The position numbers and the translations under genes were made by a program. This document shows positions 44,554 to 53,712 of a stretch of 64,000 nt of DNA, piece by piece (position 1 is the first letter of the stretch; each line of letters starts with the position of its first letter). The DNA comes from an uncultured Crocinitomix sp. GTDB lineage: Bacteria > Bacteroidota > Bacteroidia > Flavobacteriales_D > Crocinitomicaceae. Below the pieces are notes generated by a model that saw nothing but the letters and a program-made list of their open reading frames with translations, did no database searches and was not told the origin of the DNA. The stretch is from the NCBI GenBank assembly GCA_905478225.1, contig CAJQHR010000006.1, forward strand, positions 62,001-126,000, given 5' to 3'.

Positions 44554-44898
44554 TTATTTACAGATACTTAGTAAGTACTGATTCCACCACGCGATATCTT
44601 TTGACTCATACGTTCTATCCGTATGAATGTGAATCAACAATTGATTATTTTCATAATCAGCTGTATAAGTTGCCAAGTTGTTGGTATGGAAACCGCACAT
44701 TTTAACTGCCGCTGCAGCCGAGGTCCAATTTAAACCTGTTGCATTAGCAACATAATGTTCTTGTATTTCGGAGTCAGCATCTAGCACTAAACAGAAGTTC
44801 TCGCCAATTGTTGCTATACCAGCATCAGTGGATTGAGAAAACGAAAAGGAAGCTACAGATAGCATTACCAAAAGGAAGATTTTTTTCAAACTATTCAT
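44554..44898 (-). CDS. Small secreted protein of unknown function
   Basis: 114 residues with a Sec signal (MNSLKKIFLLVMLSVASFSFSQ). The mature part has TSAAAAVKMCGFHTNNLATY and ends with Cys-Lys; two Cys could pair. It precedes the large T9SS gene by 26 bp and is probably co-transcribed, which suggests a helper role in export or surface assembly. No family is recognised. Confidence 0.65.
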   Translation of the reverse strand: MNSLKKIFLLVMLSVASFSFSQSTDAGIATIGENFCLVLDADSEIQEHYVANATGLNWTSAAAAVKMCGFHTNNLATYTADYENNQLLIHIHTDRTYESKDIAWWNQYLLSICK

Positions 44899-45205
44899 CT
44901 TTTTGTTTTTTAAATATTATTGACAGCTATTCGATCAAAGTGTGATTTTCAGAGTTGTCGGTTGTGTTGTTCTTATTGTAGACTGATAAGTAATGATAAA
45001 AGTTGCTCCGCTTTGAAAAAAAAATTCAATAGGGAAGTCACATGCTTTTCAGGCTATGGCAAAAATAAGCTTAAATACTTAAAAAACATACTGTAAAGGC
45101 CAATAAATAGTGGGGTTTTGAAGAATGATGTTTGAAATTAAACAAAAATCTGCATATAAGTGGTAAAATCACACAGGTTTGGAATAACAGAATTTTGGAC
45201 AAAAA
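44899..45205. other. Intergenic stretch without a recognisable gene
   Basis: About 300 bp upstream of the 114-aa gene. I see no open frame with coding character and no exact TAnnTTTG element; the promoter for the two genes presumably lies here. Confidence 0.4.
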
Positions 45206-45238
45206 AATTCCTTCTACACTTTACATGTAGAAGGAATT
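45206..45238 (-). terminator. Strong terminator of the TonB gene
   Basis: AATTCCTTCTACA (45206-45218) pairs perfectly over 13 bp with TGTAGAAGGAATT (45226-45238); on the minus strand a T7 run follows. Confidence 0.9.
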
Positions 45239-45267
45239 TCCTTAAAAAGATTCAAGGTCTTGGGTGT

Positions 45268-45933
45268 TTATCTTAATTGAATATTAATTGGAATCGTTAA
45301 TCGAGATCGAACTGATTTTCCATCTTGTTCACCTGGAGTCCATTTTGGCATTCGAGCGATAACGTCTAACGCGGCTTTATCTAATGCGTCAGAAACACTT
45401 CCGATTACCTTCGATTGTTCGATCGATCCATCTTTGTTTACGACAAATGAAATATAAACCGTTCCGCCTGCGTCATCCATCATATAATTAGCAATAACAA
45501 TGTATTTATTAATGAATTCTGCCATTCCTGCCTGCCCGCCTGGGAATGATGGGTCGATTTCTGGCACTTCATAAATAATTGGAGGTGCGATAATTGTCCC
45601 TATGGTAGTTCCGCCACCAATAACTGGATCGATAATTGGCTCTGGCTCTGGCGTAGGCACAGGATCAGCCACAATCTTTTCAGTTACAATAACATCCTCA
45701 GTCATAACACGCTGCTTTTTTTCTTGCGGTTCGGATGGTTCTTGTAAAATCTCATCAAAAGGTAAGATGGTGTTTGTGTTCGGATCAATATTAAATTGAG
45801 CCATTGGTGCTTCTTGGACAGTTGAGTACTCAAATGCTGCGAGACATAGAGAGCCTGCTACAATCAGTCCGATTTGAAAGAAAGCGAACCGGTTTTTCTC
45901 CAGGTCGGCCTTCGGGTTTTTTTTTGCGATCAT
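45268..45933 (-). CDS. Energy transducer TonB family protein
   Basis: 221 residues. One N-terminal membrane anchor (FAFFQIGLIVAGSLCLAAFEY), a Pro/Glu-rich spacer with VPTPEPEPI, and a C-terminal TonB domain (PSFPGGQAGMAEFINKYI, GGTVYISFVVNKDGSIEQSK, KAALDVIARMPKWTPGEQDGK, LTIPINIQL). It transmits proton-motive-force energy from ExbBD to outer-membrane receptors. The ExbB/ExbD genes are not in this window. Single-gene unit with a strong terminator. Confidence 0.93.
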   Translation of the reverse strand: MIAKKNPKADLEKNRFAFFQIGLIVAGSLCLAAFEYSTVQEAPMAQFNIDPNTNTILPFDEILQEPSEPQEKKQRVMTEDVIVTEKIVADPVPTPEPEPIIDPVIGGGTTIGTIIAPPIIYEVPEIDPSFPGGQAGMAEFINKYIVIANYMMDDAGGTVYISFVVNKDGSIEQSKVIGSVSDALDKAALDVIARMPKWTPGEQDGKSVRSRLTIPINIQLR

Positions 45934-46079
45934 AATAGTTAAAATTTTAATTAAACATATTGCGATTATTGCAATGGTTGTGCCAAAAATTCAAACCACT
46001 ATATATCAGCTAGTTGAAAACTAATTTTAGTTAAATATTTGTTAACGTTGGGTTTTGAATTAAACCTTTTTGAAAAAAT

Positions 46080-46514
46080 TCAGGCATTCCCTTTTATAAA
46101 AACAGAGACTAAATTTGCTGTAAAGATGATGGCGCTCATGGTAATCCAAACATATCCCCAAAGACTTACATCATATGCGTATGGGTTTATTAGCGTTAAA
46201 ATATCAATAACTAAAATAGCTAACACTGCTATAGTAGCGCCGTATGCCAAGTTTTTTGCTTGACGAATTTTAGATTTAAAGCCAATATAGAGTTCAAAAA
46301 ACAAAATAGCGAGTAAAAAGGGGAGTGTTAATAGGGCGGCAAGGTGACTTAATTTCGGAACCAACTCAACATCATAATACTCGATATGCTCGAATTCATT
46401 TAAATGTGATATGAGGCCGTTTGCTTTTGAATTATGAACAGTTGCGCCAAAATACGCCGCTATGAGTATGACTAGAAAAGCAAAAGCTGCAATCATTAAA
46501 TTTTTAGATCTCAT
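46080..46514 (-). CDS. Four-helix membrane protein of unknown function
   Basis: 144 residues from the ATG at 46514 (MRSKNLMIAAFAF); an upstream ATG would add 7 residues that do not improve the start. Four membrane segments (about residues 6-25, 55-75, 85-105, 115-137) with an extracytoplasmic loop containing HLNEFEHIEYYD. No family is recognised. Confidence 0.65.
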   Translation of the reverse strand: MRSKNLMIAAFAFLVILIAAYFGATVHNSKANGLISHLNEFEHIEYYDVELVPKLSHLAALLTLPFLLAILFFELYIGFKSKIRQAKNLAYGATIAVLAILVIDILTLINPYAYDVSLWGYVWITMSAIIFTANLVSVFIKGNA

Positions 46515-46713
46515 TTCAAAATAATTAATTATCAATCACAATTTTCACTAATCCATACCCGCAATTCAAAAGTATACAATATAAGTCTATCAATAATAGC
46601 AAAGTTTAAAAAAACGGCATGTGCTAAATACCCTTCCTTTTAAATAAGGGAAAGTTCTCCTGAAAAATGGGAAATAATCAGTTCTAATCATCCAATATCC
46701 TAAATGGATCGTG

Positions 46714-46721
46714 TATATTTG
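46714..46721 (+). promoter_or_regulatory. -7 element of the RidA gene
   Basis: TATATTTG, an exact TAnnTTTG match, ends 15 bp before the ATG. Confidence 0.55.
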
Positions 46722-46736
46722 TAGGAAATTTCCGCT

Positions 46737-47165
46737 ATGTCTGAAAAAATAAGCGCATCAAATGCTCCAAAACCTGTGGGCTCATATCCACATGCACGAC
46801 ATGTTGGCAACCTTTTGTTTTTGTCTGGAGTTGGACCAAGAGTTCCAGGCTCAGATGCAAATGACTCGGCTGTTCCAGGATTAGTTTTGGATCACAATGG
46901 TAATTTCAAAGAATTTGATTTTGAAGCACAGTGTCGTTCAGTTTTTGATAATGTTCGATTAATATTGGAAGCCTCAGGTTCATCTTGGGATCATTTGGTT
47001 GATGTTACTGTTTTTTTAGTGCATATGAAAAGAGACTTTCATGTCTATAATAAAGTATATGCAGAATATTTTAAGGATAATCAGCCTTGCCGCACAACTG
47101 TTGAAATAAGTAGTTTGCCAACGCCAATAGCCATTGAATTAAAATGTATTGCCACTATTGATTAA
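46737..47165 (+). CDS. RidA family protein, 2-aminomuconate deaminase-like
   Basis: 142 residues (YjgF/RidA fold). The sequence SNAPKPVGSYPHARHVGNLL, LFLSGVGPRVPG, FEAQCRSVFDNVRLILEASG, VTVFLVHMKRDF, YFKDNQPCRTTVEI and PIAIELKC fits the aminomuconate-deaminase branch (AmnD/NbaF) better than housekeeping RidA: it has the longer GPR loop and the MKRDF motif. That branch acts in 3-hydroxyanthranilate degradation downstream of KynU/Kmo. With those genes 8 kb away a shared pathway is plausible but not proven. A TPR membrane protein gene follows 14 bp later. Confidence 0.85.
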   Translation: MSEKISASNAPKPVGSYPHARHVGNLLFLSGVGPRVPGSDANDSAVPGLVLDHNGNFKEFDFEAQCRSVFDNVRLILEASGSSWDHLVDVTVFLVHMKRDFHVYNKVYAEYFKDNQPCRTTVEISSLPTPIAIELKCIATID

Positions 47166-47178
47166 ATAAAATTTTAAA

Positions 47179-47754
47179 ATGATTGGATTAATAATAAAAT
47201 CTCTTCTTACGCTATCGTCACTATTTTTCACGATCTATTTATTTTATAGTGGTTCATGGGGATGGGCAATTGTGTTTATTTTTATAACGGCTTTTATCGG
47301 AATATTTTTATTCAGAAATGAGAACCTAATTTTGGCTGCTTTGCAAATGAGACAGCAAAATATGGAAAAGGCTCAAAAATATTTAAACCGTATTAAGCAG
47401 CCTCAATTTTTAATGAAAGGACAACAAGCTTATTTTTATTATCTCAAAGCAATTGCTTCTTCCCAGATTTTAAAAACAGGTCAAGTAGAATCCTTATTTA
47501 GAAAAGCATTGAGCATTGGACTTAAAAAGGATCATGATCAAGCCATGGCAAAAATGAATATTGGCGCCATCTGTTTGTCTACTGGACGAAGAAGAGAAGC
47601 TGAAACCATGTTGAGTGATGCTAAAAAGTTAGATTCGAAAGGCATGCTAACCGAACATATTAAAGGCTTGAAAAAGCAAATGGGTCGTGCTACTTCTCAA
47701 AATCAAATGCGAATGGCGCAAATGAGTAAAGGGAAGCGTGGGAAAATGAGATAG
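47179..47754 (+). CDS. Membrane-anchored TPR protein
   Basis: 191 residues. Two membrane segments at the start (about residues 5-22 and 28-48) precede a helical repeat region with TPR character (LAALQMRQQNMEKAQKYLNR, FYYLKAIASSQILKTGQVES, MNIGAICLSTGRRREAETML). A basic Gln/Met-rich tail ends the protein. Probably a protein-interaction scaffold at the inner membrane. It shares an operon with the RidA gene. Confidence 0.7.
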   Translation: MIGLIIKSLLTLSSLFFTIYLFYSGSWGWAIVFIFITAFIGIFLFRNENLILAALQMRQQNMEKAQKYLNRIKQPQFLMKGQQAYFYYLKAIASSQILKTGQVESLFRKALSIGLKKDHDQAMAKMNIGAICLSTGRRREAETMLSDAKKLDSKGMLTEHIKGLKKQMGRATSQNQMRMAQMSKGKRGKMR

Positions 47755-47833
47755 CCTGTTCAACAACGATTTTCTTTTGATCTATGGTGCAACCCTTTTA
47801 TTTAGAGGAACATCATGCATCTAAAAATACAAT

Positions 47834-48172
47834 ATGAAATTCTTAGGTAGCACGTTTGTCGCAATGTTCATTATTGCTTGCAATAATAAACAACCACAAA
47901 TAGTTGAGCCACCTTGCATTGCTGATCAAGTCATCTATTTTTCGGAAAACGAAGCATGTGATTCGGGCGCCTCTGTTCTTGAATATGAATTCCAAAAAGA
48001 GGTCGTTTATGTATTTAATCATGGAGAATGTATTGCCGACCATGCGAGTGTCGTTGTGAATTATGATTGCGATACCCTAGGATTTTTAGAAGGTTTAGCG
48101 GGAGTCACAGAGATTAACGGAAAAGATTTTTACAATCACGCCGAGTCCGTTCGTACCCTTTTCGAAAATTAA
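47834..48172 (+). CDS. Small lipoprotein of unknown function
   Basis: 112 residues with a lipoprotein signal (MKFLGSTFVAMFIIACNN, Cys16). The mature part contains paired cysteines (PPCIADQ ... EACDSG ... GECIAD ... YDCDTLG) and ends FLEGLAGVTEINGKDFY. The Cys/Asp pattern resembles small DUF6970-type lipoproteins, a tentative link. Its last codons and stop are inside a 25-bp perfect hairpin. Confidence 0.7.
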   Translation: MKFLGSTFVAMFIIACNNKQPQIVEPPCIADQVIYFSENEACDSGASVLEYEFQKEVVYVFNHGECIADHASVVVNYDCDTLGFLEGLAGVTEINGKDFYNHAESVRTLFEN

Positions 48173-48215
48173 TAAACGTCGTATTCCCTAGAATACGACG
48201 TTTATTAATTTTCGA
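48162..48215 (+). terminator. Very long perfect hairpin over the gene end
   Basis: Positions 48162-48186 pair without mismatch with 48191-48215 around a 4-nt loop (ccta), a 25-bp stem. It includes the stop codon of the lipoprotein gene (48170-48172). No run of T follows directly, so it is more unusual than a standard terminator. It may also act against transcription from the opposite strand. Confidence 0.7.
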
Positions 48216-48230
48216 TACGTAATTATTTCT

Positions 48231-48368
48231 TCATGCTTTTAGAGGCATATGTTTCTTGATGAACAATCCCACCGAAAAGACCATTCTTGGAATTGGGTCA
48301 GGCATAAAAGCAGCAGCACTTTCGCGAAGTTCCGACCGACCAGTCCTCGTTGAAAAATCAAAAGTGCT
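48231..48368 (-). pseudogene. Open stretch after the M1 peptidase stop, likely a gene fragment
   Basis: Directly after the TAA of the M1 gene, in the same frame, 45 codons remain open: STFDFSTRTGRSELRESAAA, FMPDPIPRMVFSVGL, FIKKHMPLKA, then TGA. The composition is protein-like but unlike the beta-barrel before it. It is probably the tail of a different, lost gene. I cannot name the family. Confidence 0.4.
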
Positions 48369-51300
48369 TTATAGAAACCGCGGTATTAATTTAGACAATG
48401 AGATTCCGCTTAAATTTAATGTAAAACGAATTTTCTCTCCATATTTAATACCATCAAGGAAAGACGCTTTCAGGTTGTCGGATTCGTAGAGTGGAAAATA
48501 GATGCCTAAGCGGTCTGAAAATCTCACACCAAGTCCAGCAGTTGAAACCGTCTGCATTGTTCCGGCTTGGTCAAACATACCAAAGTCTGCATAAGCACCA
48601 ATTATTGGGATATAAGGCAGTTCTGCGTAGATATTTGTTGTGAACATGGATCCATTTGTGACGAAATCGGACGTTGTTTTGAATCCTCCTTGATTTTCTA
48701 AACGTTGATTGTTCCATAACCCACTTGCTTGATTTCGCCCAAACATATATTGTTCGTAAGTGACGTCTTGTGTGCCTGTTTGTCCGCCTAATGCAAATCC
48801 ATATCGGTCTGCTTTAGTACCATTAGAGAATAAGTTTTGTCCCATAAATGCACGGATACTGATTGTTTTATTTTTTCGATCCCAATACTCTAGGGTATAT
48901 TCAAACTCAATTCCTAAGTTCATTAAATCAGACGACAGCGGACCTACAACGCCACCCGTATTAGAATTATTAATTGCGTCGTAATAATCCAAGCGTAAAC
49001 CAGCATTGATTGAATGCACCCGTTTGTTATACTTAAATCCATAATTTAGAGATGCTCCCGATAACGAGTTCTCGAGGGCGACCCCTTTTTCAAGAATATA
49101 ATGTCCTTTTAATTGTAAACGGTGTTTATAAAATTTATGCACATTGGGTTTACCTAGCTCAAAATTCAAATAAGGTTGAACGGTATAATAAGTTGCCGGA
49201 ACATTTCCTTCTGTCGAAAATTCCAATCCATTACCAAACGTTTTTCCTAAAACACCGAGTGTAATTGTCCGTATATTTTTAGCAGGAACCCACGAATAAT
49301 TAATATCTCCGAAACCGGCTAAATTTAATCTGCCAATTGAAAACATTGGAGCCAACGTATATTCTAGTTTGTTTTTAGGTAGGGTTTGGTTGTGGAAAAT
49401 AGCGCCGATCATGAATTTGTCATAAGTGTTAACTCCTATGGCAGGCATCCAGAAATTATTCCAATTATTTCCTTCATTATCACCGCCAATAAGTTCCATT
49501 TTAAACGGCTCAGTTCGGTGAAATAATCCCTTTTTAGTCCAGTAATTATTATTTCTATTTGCCTCAGGCATCTGTCTATTCGCATCAAGTACAAATTGAT
49601 CATAGCTTGTACCTTTAAAGGTTACTTCCGATACTTTTTCGCCTGGTTCTATCCAAATAGATTCACGCACCTGACCAAAACTCAAGGCGTCAACGCGCAC
49701 GGGAGAGTTTATTTGCCCAATATTTTTAACCTTAACAGTTGAGGTGGTTTCTCCAATTTTTGCGCTTTTTATTTTATAATCAATTTGTTTGGTTGTTTGG
49801 ATTAAATCCTCAAATAACCAGCCCAAATCTTTGCCTGTTTCTTTTTCAATTGTTTTGCGAATATCTGCCGGTTGCGGATGTTTATAATGCCATTCTTCAT
49901 AATAAGCTTGCATGGCTTTGTCAAATTCAGCATCTTCTAAATAATCTTTTAAATACATGAAAACTAATCCTGTTTTAGCATAAACAATAGCGCCATAGTT
50001 AACCGGTGTATAATCATTCGATCCCAATTCTATTGGCTGGTCAATGCCATAGCTTGACATCATTGAAAAGGTTAAATCTGACATGTGGTGATGGTTAAGA
50101 TCTTCAAAATGAAGTTTACCCACTATTCCACTAGCCATGTCTGACATGCGTTTATTGTTCGGGTATTTTGTTTGCATATAACGGATTTCATTTAGCGTAT
50201 TTAAGCCTTCATCAATCCAAGCGTGGTCGCGTTCGTTTGAACCTAATAAACCATAAAACCAGTTGTGTCCTACTTCGTGAACTATAACAACTTCAAGTTC
50301 TTCTTTTGAACCAGCATTGCCAATAACCGTAATGTTTGGATATTCCATGCCACCGCCAGCGCTAATGGTTCCGTCCACCGCCGTAACATGCTTGTAAGGA
50401 TAGTCCCCATTCCACAAAGAGTAATAATGTGTGGCATCATTTAAATATTCAATTGCATTTTCCCATAATTTGGAATGATGTGGAACAAACATAGCCCAAG
50501 AAGTTACTATTTCACCGCTGTTTGGCAATTCTACTTCACCTTTTAATACTTCAAACCTTTTGTCGGCAAACCAAGCAAAATCATGCACATCTTTTTGCGT
50601 AAAGCGGATTGTTTTTAAGGCCGTATCAGATTCAGGAAAGCTTCTTAAAGCTCTCCCAAATTTCGTTTCAGATGAAAACTTATCATCTTTAAAATTCGCG
50701 GTTGTGGTTTTAACACGTTCATTTAAAAATTCAATTTCAGATGCTGTTTGCAAATCACCGGTAGCACCAACAACGTAGTTTTTTGGTAGCGTAATTGAAA
50801 CATCAAAGGTGCCATATTCTGAATAAAATTCTCCCTGCGTTAAATAAGGCATTTGGTGCCATCCATCTAGATCAAAAACAGCTGGTTTAGGATACCACTG
50901 TGTGACTTGATAAGATTCTTCAACAAAACCTAATCGAGAAATATCTCCAGAAGGAATTTTAACTTTAAAGGGGGTAGAAACAGTGATTGATTCACCCGGT
51001 TTTAAAGGTTCTGCCAATTCAATTTTACAAATGTCGACATGATCGGCATCATACATCCAAGAAACATCCTTTCCGTCCACTTTAAAACCTAAAGAATCTA
51101 TATAACCACGATCACCTTCGGCAGCATACTCCAAACTCATATCGTCCATCAAATACAGCTGTTTAGCAAGTGCGGTTTCATTGTTCTTATAGCCATTTGG
51201 CCATAGGTGGACATAGATGAACGCTAGTGCGTCTTTTGAATTGTTTTTGTAGTCAAATTCTTCAAAACCGCGTAGAATATTTTCTTGATCATAGAGTTGA

Positions 51301-51401
51301 ACATCAATTCTATAATCCACTTCTTGTTGAAAGTATGTCTGTGAATTAGCGCTTAAAGAGAATGAGAATGGTGCAATAATGACAAATAATAAATGCTTCA
51401 T
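48369..51401 (-). CDS. M1 aminopeptidase fused to an outer-membrane beta-barrel
   Basis: 1010 residues with a signal peptide (to SLSANSQ). Residues about 25-610 form an M1 zinc metallopeptidase: GGGMEYPN (GAMEN equivalent) at about 350, HEVGH at 375-379 and the third zinc ligand E398 in WIDEGLN, exactly 18 residues later. From about 620 to 1010 the sequence changes to repeated aromatic-ended strands (YTLAPMFSIGRLNLAGFGDI, HSINAGLRLDYYD, IYAELPYIPIIGAYADFGMF, TAGLGVRFSDRLGIYFP, KIRFTLNLSG), typical of an outer-membrane barrel. So the peptidase is probably held at the outer membrane by its own barrel. Which side it faces is inference. Confidence 0.85.
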   Translation of the reverse strand: MKHLLFVIIAPFSFSLSANSQTYFQQEVDYRIDVQLYDQENILRGFEEFDYKNNSKDALAFIYVHLWPNGYKNNETALAKQLYLMDDMSLEYAAEGDRGYIDSLGFKVDGKDVSWMYDADHVDICKIELAEPLKPGESITVSTPFKVKIPSGDISRLGFVEESYQVTQWYPKPAVFDLDGWHQMPYLTQGEFYSEYGTFDVSITLPKNYVVGATGDLQTASEIEFLNERVKTTTANFKDDKFSSETKFGRALRSFPESDTALKTIRFTQKDVHDFAWFADKRFEVLKGEVELPNSGEIVTSWAMFVPHHSKLWENAIEYLNDATHYYSLWNGDYPYKHVTAVDGTISAGGGMEYPNITVIGNAGSKEELEVVIVHEVGHNWFYGLLGSNERDHAWIDEGLNTLNEIRYMQTKYPNNKRMSDMASGIVGKLHFEDLNHHHMSDLTFSMMSSYGIDQPIELGSNDYTPVNYGAIVYAKTGLVFMYLKDYLEDAEFDKAMQAYYEEWHYKHPQPADIRKTIEKETGKDLGWLFEDLIQTTKQIDYKIKSAKIGETTSTVKVKNIGQINSPVRVDALSFGQVRESIWIEPGEKVSEVTFKGTSYDQFVLDANRQMPEANRNNNYWTKKGLFHRTEPFKMELIGGDNEGNNWNNFWMPAIGVNTYDKFMIGAIFHNQTLPKNKLEYTLAPMFSIGRLNLAGFGDINYSWVPAKNIRTITLGVLGKTFGNGLEFSTEGNVPATYYTVQPYLNFELGKPNVHKFYKHRLQLKGHYILEKGVALENSLSGASLNYGFKYNKRVHSINAGLRLDYYDAINNSNTGGVVGPLSSDLMNLGIEFEYTLEYWDRKNKTISIRAFMGQNLFSNGTKADRYGFALGGQTGTQDVTYEQYMFGRNQASGLWNNQRLENQGGFKTTSDFVTNGSMFTTNIYAELPYIPIIGAYADFGMFDQAGTMQTVSTAGLGVRFSDRLGIYFPLYESDNLKASFLDGIKYGEKIRFTLNLSGISLSKLIPRFL

Positions 51402-51565
51402 TTTATTTTTTTATGATTGTATTGGTTAGTTGTTAATTAAAAAAATGGCCAAAAATGTTAAAAGCAAAGCATTTTAGGGCGTTTCGGATTTCTAACCGCT
51501 GCAAGTTAGCTATATTTACTAAAATTTAATGACCAATTTATATGATCGGCCAGAAAATCATTTCT

Positions 51566-53695
51566 ATGACAAAGCTTACATTGCTTTTTTTGACAATAAT
51601 CATAGTTATTGTCGCATCAAGTTGCAATTCACAAAAAGAAAATAACAACGTGGAAAATGAAGAACATGAGTATACGAATGATTTAATAAATGAGTCGAGT
51701 CCTTATTTATTGCAGCATGCCCATAATCCAGTTGATTGGATGCCATGGGGGGATGCTGCTTTTGAAAAAGCGAAGGCTGAAAATAAATTAGTACTGATTA
51801 GTATCGGCTATTCATCTTGTCATTGGTGCCATGTGATGGAGCATGAAAGCTTTGAAAACGAAGAGGTTGCTGCGTTAATGAATGAGAAATATGTTTGCAT
51901 CAAAGTGGATCGTGAAGAGCGTCCAGATGTGGATCAAGTTTATATGAGCGCTGTGCAATTGATGACAGGTGGTGGGGGTTGGCCTTTGAATTGTTTTACT
52001 TTACCTGACGGTCGCCCAATATACGGAGGAACCTATTTCCAGAAAGAACCCTGGATGGGATTATTAAACAACTTAGATTATAAATTTCAAAAATCACCTG
52101 CTGAAATTGAAGCTTTTGCCAGTAATTTGACGAATGGTATTCAGCAGTCTGAATTAATTGAAACCCCAGTGACTGGAATCCAATTTACCGCTGGGAAATT
52201 AGATACCCTAATGCTCAATTGGATTCCAGGCTTTGACACGCAAGACGGCGGGAATCTTCATGACATTAGAGATCAACAAAAGAATAAGTTCCCACTACCG
52301 AATAACTTAGAATTTATGATGCAATACGCGTATCATTATTCTGACACGGTAGTAATGGATCATGTTGATTTAACCTTGCGTAAAATGGCCTTAGGTGGAA
52401 TTTATGACCAAGCCGGTGGTGGTTTTGCACGTTATTCAACAGATGAAAAATGGAAAGTGCCCCATTTTGAAAAAATGCTTTATGATAATGCGCAATTGGT
52501 GTCCTTATATTCGCATGCCTACCAACGCACAAAAAATCCACTTTATAAACATGTTGTTTATCAAACATTAGAATGGGCTTATCGAGAAATGATGACCAAA
52601 GAGGGTTCGTTTTACTCAGCATTAGATGCAGATAGTGACGGAGAAGAAGGCAAGTTTTATGTTTGGAGCAAGGAAGAGTTAAAAGAAACATTGAGCGAGG
52701 ACGATTATAAGTTCGCAGCTTCATATTATAATATTGGTTTGAAAACCCTTTGGGAGGGCAATCACATTTTATTGCGCGAAAAAACAAAAGCGGAATATGC
52801 CGCGAAAGAAGGAATGACTGAAATGGCGGTGACTGAAAAAGCGGCGTCCATCAATAAACAACTTTTAGAAAAAAGGTCTGAACGGATTCGACCCGCTTTG
52901 GATGATAAATCGTTGACATCTTGGAATGCTTTAATGATGACTGGATTGATAGATGCATACCAGGCATTTGATGAGCAGTTGTTTTTAAATGGCGCAATTT
53001 TAAATGCAAAATGGATGCAGAAAAAGCAAATGAATGATGACGGTTCATTATTGCATTCATATAAAAATGGCGAAAGTAAGATTAACGGATTTTTAGAAGA
53101 TTACTGTTTCGCTATTGAGGCATTTACAAAGCTTTATGAAGTAACCTTTGATGAGAAGTATATAGAGAAAGCAGATAAAATGGCAACCTATGCCTTGGCA
53201 CATTTCTTTGATGAAAAAAGTGGCATGTTCTTCTTTTCTTCAGATGAAGAAGGCGCTTTAATTGCACGAAAAATGGAAGTTTCGGATAATGTGATTCCAG
53301 CTTCAAATTCGTCTATGGCAAATGCCCTTTATGATTTGGGAATCTTATTGTATAAACGCGATTATACCGATAAAGCGAAACAAATGTTAGCGAACGTTTA
53401 TGGTGATATGGCCGATTATGGAAGCAACTACACCAATTGGGGGATTTTATCTTTGAATGTGGTGAATCCATATTACGAATTAGCCATTACGGGTAAAGAG
53501 TGGAAGGCGCGCATGAAAGAGTTGAATCAATATTATATTCCAAATCGTTTATTCATGGGTGGAGAAAAGGAAAGTAGTTTAGAAGTTTTAGAAGGTAAGT
53601 TTATGGATGAAACCACCATTTTTGTTTGTATAGAAGGTGCCTGTAAAATGCCAACTAATGCGACTGTTGATGCGGTGGAGCAAATGAAGGAGTAG
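51566..53695 (+). CDS. DUF255 thioredoxin-domain protein (YyaL/SSP411-like), lipoprotein
   Basis: 709 residues from the ATG at 51566 ([20 protein letters not shown], a better lipoprotein signal than the upstream ATG at 51542). The N-terminal thioredoxin-like domain carries [19 protein letters not shown], the CHWC redox motif in [16 protein letters not shown], and [13 protein letters not shown]. An (alpha/alpha)6 barrel domain like N-acylglucosamine 2-epimerases follows ([50 protein letters not shown]). The family's role is unclear. Lipid attachment at Cys is inferred. Confidence 0.9.
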   Translation: MTKLTLLFLTIIIVIVASSCNSQKENNNVENEEHEYTNDLINESSPYLLQHAHNPVDWMPWGDAAFEKAKAENKLVLISIGYSSCHWCHVMEHESFENEEVAALMNEKYVCIKVDREERPDVDQVYMSAVQLMTGGGGWPLNCFTLPDGRPIYGGTYFQKEPWMGLLNNLDYKFQKSPAEIEAFASNLTNGIQQSELIETPVTGIQFTAGKLDTLMLNWIPGFDTQDGGNLHDIRDQQKNKFPLPNNLEFMMQYAYHYSDTVVMDHVDLTLRKMALGGIYDQAGGGFARYSTDEKWKVPHFEKMLYDNAQLVSLYSHAYQRTKNPLYKHVVYQTLEWAYREMMTKEGSFYSALDADSDGEEGKFYVWSKEELKETLSEDDYKFAASYYNIGLKTLWEGNHILLREKTKAEYAAKEGMTEMAVTEKAASINKQLLEKRSERIRPALDDKSLTSWNALMMTGLIDAYQAFDEQLFLNGAILNAKWMQKKQMNDDGSLLHSYKNGESKINGFLEDYCFAIEAFTKLYEVTFDEKYIEKADKMATYALAHFFDEKSGMFFFSSDEEGALIARKMEVSDNVIPASNSSMANALYDLGILLYKRDYTDKAKQMLANVYGDMADYGSNYTNWGILSLNVVNPYYELAITGKEWKARMKELNQYYIPNRLFMGGEKESSLEVLEGKFMDETTIFVCIEGACKMPTNATVDAVEQMKE

Positions 53696-53712
53696 GTTTT
53701 GAACCCTGCTGT

